This document shows, one piece after another, positions 15,481 through 19,831 of a stretch of DNA of 19,831 nucleotides (position 1 is the first letter of the stretch; every line of letters starts with the position of its first letter). The position numbers were made by a program, and so were the translations under genes. The notes under the pieces are model-generated. The model was given only the letters and a program-made list of their open reading frames with translations. It was not told the DNA's origin and did no database searches. This DNA comes from a bacterium (GTDB taxonomy: Bacteria > Ratteibacteria > UBA8468 > B48-G9 > JAFGKM01), in the NCBI GenBank assembly GCA_023230585.1, contig JALNXB010000037.1, forward strand, positions 1 through 19,831, in the 5' to 3' direction.

Positions 15481-15674
15481 GAGTTACACCTGTTTTTATA
15501 GTAAAAAAATATTTTTTTGTTATAAGAAGAAGGTTCTTCTACAAAAAACGGTTTAGAGTTTCTGAAGTTGTTCTTTTTTTCCCTGATAACCTTTGGAGGG
15601 TTATCCCTAAAAAAAGAATAAAAAAGGTCTACTATTTTTTTGATAAACTTATTGATAGATTACTCTGGCTTTAA
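15468..15674 (+). CDS. Small basic aromatic protein of unknown function (doubtful)
   Basis: A 68-residue frame starts with an ATG inside the last codons of the activator gene (overlap 13 bp) and could be translated by coupling; an in-frame GTG at 15459 is another option. The product is strongly basic and aromatic (RRRFFYKKRF, PKKRIKKVYYFFDK), without a signal peptide or a true membrane helix. No family is recognised. A hairpin at 15585-15605 (GATAACC/GGTTATC) lies inside the frame. It may be a real accessory gene of the activase operon or merely untranslated AT-rich sequence. Confidence 0.4.
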   Translation: MDNIRVTPVFIVKKYFFVIRRRFFYKKRFRVSEVVLFFPDNLWRVIPKKRIKKVYYFFDKLIDRLLWL

Positions 15675-15677
15675 TTG

Positions 15678-15806
15678 TTGCTTCTTTGTTTTGCCCTCTA
15701 CCCATTCCGTCTTTGCGAGGGACTTGATCCGCAATCTCGTTTTTACTACTGATAACAAAGTGTGCGGGCTTATCCCGAGTACCCCCGAGGGATAGAAGGC
15801 AAAAGA
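15678..15806. repeat. Mosaic intergenic repeat between the activase operon and the CFI-box gene
   Basis: Modules in order are: GCTTCTTTGTTTTGCCCTCT, shared with 5831; CATTCCGTCTTTGCGAG, shared with 19522; and GGACTTGATCCGCAATCTCG, shared with the left end of the inverted-repeat elements at 6024 and 19660. After these come TATCCC/GGGATA inverted segments around a C-run. The right half of the inverted-repeat element is missing here. Confidence 0.7.
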
Positions 15807-15815
15807 GGAGATTCT

Positions 15816-15845
15816 TTGAGAAAAAATTTAAATTTATGGTATAAT
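15816..15845 (+). promoter_or_regulatory. Sigma70-type promoter of the CFI-box-CTERM gene
   Basis: TTGAGA (15816-15821) and a perfect TATAAT (15840-15845) are 18 bp apart, giving a leader of about 50 nt before the well-defined ribosome site GAGGAGG. Confidence 0.6.
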
Positions 15846-15904
15846 TGTCTGCCGCTTGAAAAATATAAATATTCAAAAGGTAGGTTTAACAATTGAGGAG
15901 GCAA

Positions 15905-17815
15905 ATGCTAAAAAAAGTAAAAGGTCTTTTAATTTTTGGTCTAATATTTTTGTATAGTGTTGTAGGTAGTACGGCAGTTTTAAGTAGGGTTAGCAATATA
16001 GGTAATTCTTCTGGTCAGCCCGATGGTCTTGCTCCGGGAGGGGATAGAGAAAATAGTTATGCTTGGTGTATGGATGTTTTATCACAACCAGACGGGGAAT
16101 ATCTATATGTGGGATGTAATAGAAATTTGATATATAACGTTTTGAGTATTGCGGGATTTACCCAAGGGCAGATAGAAGAGTTGTTTCAGGGAGATATAGG
16201 TGTTGCTACTGATAATCAGGGCAGAGTTTTTAGGTATAAGTTGGATGGAACAAAAGAGTGGGAAGAAGTGTATAGAGGCGCAAGTGCATATAGAGGAGCA
16301 AAAACTTATACAGACTCTGAAGGTGAGACAGCACTATATATGGTTACAACCTATATGGGTTCTGGGATAACTCCTGGAGGTAAGGTTCTTAAATTTCCTT
16401 CCGAATTTAATCCAGAAACAGATGTACCTACTGTGGTTATGAGGTTGAACGAGATGGATGCTCTTGGAGAAGGTCCTTTAAGAGCAATAGCAGTTCATAA
16501 TGATAATCTTGTAATAGGTACTTTTACAAACAATATTTATATGACCAACCTACCAGAAGAGCAAGGCGAAGGTGATGATACATCTCTTGAAGGTTGGACA
16601 CAGGTCGCTTCTAAAAAAGATTTTTCTGACGATGAAAATTTTTCTGCAGCCAATATTTTATGGCAGGTTTTAAGTTTTAATAATTATTTGTATGCTTTTC
16701 TTGCAGGTGGACCTGCAGGTCAGGGAGGATTTTCTGTCTATAAGGGAGCTCAGAACCAGAAGAGTGGTGGATGGAATTGGCAGCCGATTGTAGGTAGTGT
16801 TGATGGGGCAAAATATCCCGCAGGTATGGGCGACCTCTACAATAATGCAACCGCAACAGGAGTTTTTAAAGATTATGTTTATGTGGGTTCAATGGCAGAA
16901 ATGCATCTATCTATTATTTTAGGACAATTTGATGCAACTAACAATAAAGGTGCACAACTTTACAGGTTTGATAAGGACGATAATTGGGAACTTATTATCG
17001 GAGATTTGGATAGAAACCCTCTTTTTGAAAAACGGCTCGGTAATTATGGGGCTGGATTTTTTAATCAGAGTTTAAGGCAAAAACTTCTTCTAAAAGGAAC
17101 TGTTCTTGAGGATAAAAACTTTTCTTTGAACCAGTATATATGGTGGTTGGAGGAGCATAAAGGTAAATTATATCTTACTACTTTTGATATAAGAATATTT
17201 CTCAAATATGTTTCTCCTCAACTTCTTGAGGAGCTTGGTTATAGCCCTGAAGCAGCAAACAGGTTTTATGAAACTCTTGAAGGGTTCCAAGTGGTACTTG
17301 AAAATGATGCAGGGTTTGATATTTATGCAAGTTCTGACGGTATTAAATGGTCCCCTGTTACTACAGACGGTTTTGAAGACCAATATAATTATGGTGGACG
17401 GGTTCTAAAAAGTACGAATGAAGGGCTATTTGTTGGAACTTCTAACCCTTTTTATGGCTGTCAGGTTTGGAAAGTTGATGAAGTTTCTGGTGGTGGAGAT
17501 AATTGTTTTATAGCAACAGCAGCTTTTGGAAGTCCATTTGCACCTTATGTAAAGACACTCCGTGAATTTAGAGATAAATACCTTCTTACAAATAAGTTAG
17601 GCAGAGCTTTTGTTAAGAGTTATTATGCTAAAAGTCCTGCAATAGCCTCCGTTATCAAGGGTCAACCATTATTGATGTTCTTGACAAGGTGTATGCTTAT
17701 TCCATTTGTTTTTGTTGCTTACCTTACCTTGAAGGGGCTTTTTTTACCATTACTTTTTGCTTTATATTTTGTTTTTTTACGGAAAGAAAAAAATGTTTCA
17801 ATTAAGAGTATTTGA
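15905..17815 (+). CDS. Secreted protein with C-terminal CFI-box-CTERM region
   Basis: The 636-residue protein has a signal sequence (KKVKG followed by a hydrophobic stretch to about residue 25). The large central region has repeated blade-like segments (EYLYVGCNR, NLVIGTFTNNIY, NYLYAFLAGGPAG, DYVYVGSMAEM, GLFVGTSNPFYGCQVW), suggesting a beta-propeller-like fold exposed outside the cytoplasm. The C-terminus contains NCFIATAAFGSPFAPYVKTL (Cys534), then REFRDKYLLTNKLGRAFVKSYY and a hydrophobic segment at about 591-623 with a basic tail. That is the CFI-box-CTERM arrangement known from surface proteins of diverse bacteria and suspected to be a sorting or processing signal. I chose the ATG at 15905 because GAGGAGG (15895-15901) is ideally spaced; an upstream TTG at 15893 would bury that site. 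The stop codon overlaps the -35 box of the next promoter. Confidence 0.82.
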   Translation: MLKKVKGLLIFGLIFLYSVVGSTAVLSRVSNIGNSSGQPDGLAPGGDRENSYAWCMDVLSQPDGEYLYVGCNRNLIYNVLSIAGFTQGQIEELFQGDIGVATDNQGRVFRYKLDGTKEWEEVYRGASAYRGAKTYTDSEGETALYMVTTYMGSGITPGGKVLKFPSEFNPETDVPTVVMRLNEMDALGEGPLRAIAVHNDNLVIGTFTNNIYMTNLPEEQGEGDDTSLEGWTQVASKKDFSDDENFSAANILWQVLSFNNYLYAFLAGGPAGQGGFSVYKGAQNQKSGGWNWQPIVGSVDGAKYPAGMGDLYNNATATGVFKDYVYVGSMAEMHLSIILGQFDATNNKGAQLYRFDKDDNWELIIGDLDRNPLFEKRLGNYGAGFFNQSLRQKLLLKGTVLEDKNFSLNQYIWWLEEHKGKLYLTTFDIRIFLKYVSPQLLEELGYSPEAANRFYETLEGFQVVLENDAGFDIYASSDGIKWSPVTTDGFEDQYNYGGRVLKSTNEGLFVGTSNPFYGCQVWKVDEVSGGGDNCFIATAAFGSPFAPYVKTLREFRDKYLLTNKLGRAFVKSYYAKSPAIASVIKGQPLLMFLTRCMLIPFVFVAYLTLKGLFLPLLFALYFVFLRKEKNVSIKSI

Positions 17816-17839
17816 CAAAAAATATTTAGGTTGTAAAAT
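17812..17839 (+). promoter_or_regulatory. Upstream tandem promoter P1 of the porin gene
   Basis: TTGACA (17812-17817), overlapping the preceding stop codon, and TAAAAT (17834-17839) are 16 bp apart, 41 bp upstream of the second promoter. Confidence 0.5.
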
Positions 17840-17852
17840 ATATATTGAAAAC

Positions 17853-17880
17853 TTGACAAATGTTTTGCCTGAGGTATAAT
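17853..17880 (+). promoter_or_regulatory. Consensus promoter P2 of the porin gene
   Basis: TTGACA (17853-17858) and TATAAT (17875-17880) are both perfect sigma70 hexamers with a 16-bp spacer. Transcription should start near 17887, leaving a leader of about 175 nt. This is the strongest promoter in the window and suits an abundant outer-membrane protein. Confidence 0.8.
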
Positions 17881-17886
17881 ACATAT

Positions 17887-18062
17887 AAGTAGTTATTCCT
17901 TTGTGCTTTGGTTTAATATAGCCGTAAAGGAGGTGACAGGTGAAAAAGGGCTTAGACCAGAGATAAACGCGAGGGATGATGAGCACGATGAATACAGCTA
18001 TATCTGAGGAAACCGAGTAATGGTAGAATCAGATGGACATAGATAACTAAAGGAGAACAATA
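17887..18062 (+). promoter_or_regulatory. Long porin leader with an exceptional Shine-Dalgarno element and micro-ORFs
   Basis: TAAAGGAGGTGA (17925-17936) is complementary to twelve bases of a typical 16S rRNA 3' tail. It is followed five to six bases later by GTG (17940) and an eight-codon frame, VKKGLDQR, ending at 17966. A second micro-frame, MSTMNTAISEETE, spans 17979-18020. CCTTT at 17899-17903 could pair with AAAGG and hide the site. The porin has its own separate ribosome site, AAAGGAG (18049-18055 region). The upstream site may therefore stabilise the mRNA by binding 30S subunits, as STAB-SD elements do, or drive a leader peptide. No known riboswitch consensus was recognised. Confidence 0.4.
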
Positions 18063-19370
18063 ATGAGAAGTAGATTAGTTAAGCTGGCAGTTGTAGTAGC
18101 CATTTTCGCAATGGCAGTTCCAACATTTGCCGCAGTCGAAAATGTAAAAGTAGGCGGAGATATAGATGTAAAAATGATATATCGTGACCATATTGGATTT
18201 GGGAATGCATTAGATCCTATGAACTTCACATATATGGGAACAAGAGTGTATTTGGCAGCAGATCTTACAGATAACGTTTCTGCAATGATCAGATTGATTA
18301 ACGAAAGAGATTTCGGAAGCGATTATCTTAGAGACATTGAAGGTAACCTTATAGTTGATCTCGCTTATGTAAAACTTGCTGACCTTCTGGCTCCTGGGTT
18401 TGACTTAACAGTTGGAAGACAGGAAATACAGATTGGTGAAGGTCTGGTAGTTGGTAGCAGATATAGAGCACTCGATTACATTGGCGCAGATATTGGAACA
18501 TTAGCTCTTGATATGGGTCAGCAGAAAGCCTTTGATGCTATAAAGGTTGACTACGCTTTCCCTGGAAGCGATATGACTATTAGTGCTTTCAAAGCAAAAA
18601 TCATTGAAACTTACGGACTGACAGGACTTGGAATTCCAGTAGGTGATGTTGATCTTTATGGTCTGTCTGGAAAGTATGACAATGGTAACTTCTGCTTAGA
18701 ACCATACTTTGCATATCTGAGAATGGCTGATGCTGAAGACGTAGATCTTAATTTGATGACCCTCGGTGCAAGAGCAGGTCTTGCTCCAATGGAAAACTTA
18801 AAGTTGAAACTCGAACTTGCAAAACAGTTCGGTAGTGCAGAACTTCTTGGAAATAAACCTGACTTTAAAGGATGGGCTGGTTTGCTTGGTGGTAGCTTCT
18901 CTTTTGGCGGTGAAATAAAGCCAACACTTACAGCTGCATACTCCTATTTCAGTGGACAGGATAGTTCAACCGATATCAATATGTGGATCCCTATGTTCCC
19001 AAGTAACGTAGCATCCAGAGTTGGTAAAATTGCTTATCCTACTCTTTTCCAGGCAGGGGATGGCTTCGGTCGTTTCTTCTTTGATGGAACAACCGGACTT
19101 CAGGTTATTAACCTTGGTTTTGGAATGAATCCAGCTGAGAAAATTGGACTTGGTATTGATTTGTTCAACCTCAGAGCATTGGAAACAGCAGGTGGAGTTA
19201 GCAAAAGCTTTGGTAATGAAGTTGACCTTAGTTTCACTTATGCTTACACAGAAGATGTAACTTTTGGTCTTGACCTTGGAATTCTCTTCACTGGAAGCAA
19301 CATTGAGGATAATCTTGGAGTAGATGAGAATCCATGGCAGTTGATTGGTTCTATGAAACTTGCTTTCTAA
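18063..19370 (+). CDS. Outer-membrane beta-barrel porin, alginate-export-like
   Basis: The 435-residue protein has a cleavable signal peptide (basic MRSRLVK, hydrophobic core, TFA-A at 21-24). The mature part is alternating amphipathic strands ending in MKLAF, with the C-terminal Phe expected of barrel proteins inserted by the BAM machinery. The segment VGRQEIQIGEGLVVGSRYR (about 117-135) resembles the alginate-export (AlgE-like) porin family, as do the repeated strands with YxK/YxY ends. The substrate is unknown; a general or sugar porin is the reasonable inference. The ATG follows TAAAGGAG at 18048-18055 with eight bases between. Two tandem promoters and a strong terminator make it a one-gene unit and probably a major outer-membrane protein. 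Confidence 0.82.
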   Translation: MRSRLVKLAVVVAIFAMAVPTFAAVENVKVGGDIDVKMIYRDHIGFGNALDPMNFTYMGTRVYLAADLTDNVSAMIRLINERDFGSDYLRDIEGNLIVDLAYVKLADLLAPGFDLTVGRQEIQIGEGLVVGSRYRALDYIGADIGTLALDMGQQKAFDAIKVDYAFPGSDMTISAFKAKIIETYGLTGLGIPVGDVDLYGLSGKYDNGNFCLEPYFAYLRMADAEDVDLNLMTLGARAGLAPMENLKLKLELAKQFGSAELLGNKPDFKGWAGLLGGSFSFGGEIKPTLTAAYSYFSGQDSSTDINMWIPMFPSNVASRVGKIAYPTLFQAGDGFGRFFFDGTTGLQVINLGFGMNPAEKIGLGIDLFNLRALETAGGVSKSFGNEVDLSFTYAYTEDVTFGLDLGILFTGSNIEDNLGVDENPWQLIGSMKLAF

Positions 19371-19401
19371 ACTGAACTAATCAAGAAGTAAAGTTTTAAA
19401 T

Positions 19402-19438
19402 GAGGGGGACTTGAAAAAGTCCCCCTCTTCTTTTTTAT
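19402..19438 (+). terminator. Strong intrinsic terminator of the porin gene
   Basis: An 11-bp perfect stem, GAGGGGGACTT (19402-19412) with AAGTCCCCCTC (19417-19427), closes a GAAA loop and is followed by a T-rich tract (TTCTTTTTTAT), 31 bp after the porin stop codon. Confidence 0.95.
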
Positions 19439-19460
19439 GTATGGAAAAAAGCGAGGATTG

Positions 19461-19740
19461 CCAGCTTTTGCCCTCTACCCAAGGGGGAGAGGGATCAAGG
19501 GTGAGGGGGGGCTTTTTCCCCCATTCCGTCTTTGCGAAGAATTTAAAGCAATCCCCCGAGGTTTGCGAAGTAATCCTCGGGGGTTTGCAACCAAGGTTGG
19601 TAACAATCTCGCCGAAGGCGGAAGGGAATAGGGAGAAGGATTACAAGGAATGTCATTCCGGACTTGATCCGGAATCTCGTTTTTACTACTCCTGTTACGC
19701 GAGTTACATTAGAGATCCTGAAACAAGTTCAGGATGGTAA
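19461..19740. repeat. Gene-free block of mosaic repeats including a second inverted-repeat element
   Basis: In order the block holds: TTTTGCCCTCTACCC with an AAGGGGGAGAGGG arm; CATTCCGTCTTTGCGA, shared with 15704; an inverted repeat CCCCCGAGG/CCTCGGGGG (19553-19583, 13-nt loop); CGCCGAAGGCGGAAGG, shared with 7071; and the inverted-repeat element at 19652-19737, a copy of 6016-6100 with a different centre. Open frames exist through it but simply translate the repeats. Confidence 0.75.
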
Positions 19741-19766
19741 AATGAAAAAGAGACTTCCTTCCCAGG

Positions 19767-19818
19767 AGGTTATGGCAACAATAACGCTGCCATAACCTTT
19801 GTAATCGCTTTGATTACA
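19767..19818. other. Two adjacent hairpins at the window edge
   Basis: AGGTTATGGCA (19767-19777) pairs perfectly with TGCCATAACCT (19788-19798) around a 10-nt loop. One base later TGTAATC (19800-19806) pairs with GATTACA (19812-19818). No T-tract follows, so they are not a terminator. An AGGAGG (19764-19769) lies within the first stem. Confidence 0.6.
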
Positions 19819-19827
19819 GGGTATTAT
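19799..19827 (+). promoter_or_regulatory. Possible promoter reading out of the window
   Basis: TTGTAA (19799-19804) and TATTAT (19822-19827) are 17 bp apart, with the second hairpin between them. This could drive a gene beyond the right edge, possibly with the palindrome as an operator. Support is weak without the downstream sequence. Confidence 0.3.
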
Positions 19828-19831
19828 AAAA

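Noticed and set aside
15585..15605. Hairpin considered as terminator of the activase operon
   Set aside because: The stem is 7 bp and is followed by CCTAAAAAAAG, with no T-tract on either strand.
17960..18020. Possible hammerhead ribozyme or GEMM riboswitch in the porin leader
   Set aside because: GATGA and GGAAAC segments are present, but the conserved CUGAUGA core with matching stems and the GEMM core are not.
19411..19740. Open frame of about 110 codons after the porin gene
   Set aside because: It starts inside the terminator and runs through repeat modules, so its translation merely reflects the repeats.
1..19831. tRNA, rRNA, transposase or integrase genes
   Set aside because: No cloverleaf, T-loop (GGTTCGAATCC type), rRNA core sequence or DDE/tyrosine recombinase protein was recognised by reading both strands; a covariance-model search would be decisive.

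Overview
The window is AT-rich DNA from an uncultured, probably anaerobic bacterium with two membranes. A signal-peptide beta-barrel protein ending in Phe, a lipobox protein and a filamentous-haemagglutinin-like surface protein point to an outer membrane. A radical SAM protein and a 2-hydroxyacyl-CoA-dehydratase-type activase point to anaerobiosis. The intergenic regions carry short mosaic repeats of the kind seen in many metagenome-derived genomes. My best guess at affiliation is an Omnitrophota-like candidate phylum; this is inference from gene content and cannot be proven here. No rRNA, tRNA, transposase, CRISPR array or integrase was seen.

Layout. (1) 1-2101: the 3' part of a very large beta-helix surface protein with near-identical internal repeats, closed by a good intrinsic terminator. 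(2) 2349-5823: a tight operon efp-accB-accC-asp23-PHP phosphoesterase, in an order shared in part with Firmicutes; the EF-P has an unusual loop where the modified residue normally sits. (3) 5824-7110: repeat-rich DNA around a lone aroD (type I dehydroquinase). (4) 7162-9793: an unrecognised lipoprotein followed by a PAP2-like membrane protein. (5) 9801-12033, minus strand: a DUF2085 membrane protein overlapping an upstream radical SAM/B12-binding-type protein. (6) 12339-15480: three coupled genes encoding two HgdB-like Fe-S proteins and their ATPase activator, a split form of the large 'acyl-CoA dehydratase activase' proteins, with no recognisable substrate-specific partner; a small basic reading frame overlaps the end. 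(7) 15905-17815: a secreted protein ending in a CFI-box-CTERM region. (8) 18063-19370: an outer-membrane porin driven by two strong tandem promoters with a long leader containing an exceptional Shine-Dalgarno sequence. (9) 19371-19831: terminator, repeats and two hairpins next to a possible outward promoter.

How the genes fit together. The efp operon is housekeeping: translation of proline-rich stretches, the first step of fatty acid synthesis, an envelope-associated Asp23 protein and a small-molecule phosphatase. aroD belongs to aromatic amino acid synthesis. Regions 1, 4, 7 and 8 are envelope functions. The activase cluster (6) is the most likely source of new biochemistry: its parts resemble systems that use ATP to deliver very low-potential electrons, but the electron acceptor is not evident from the window.
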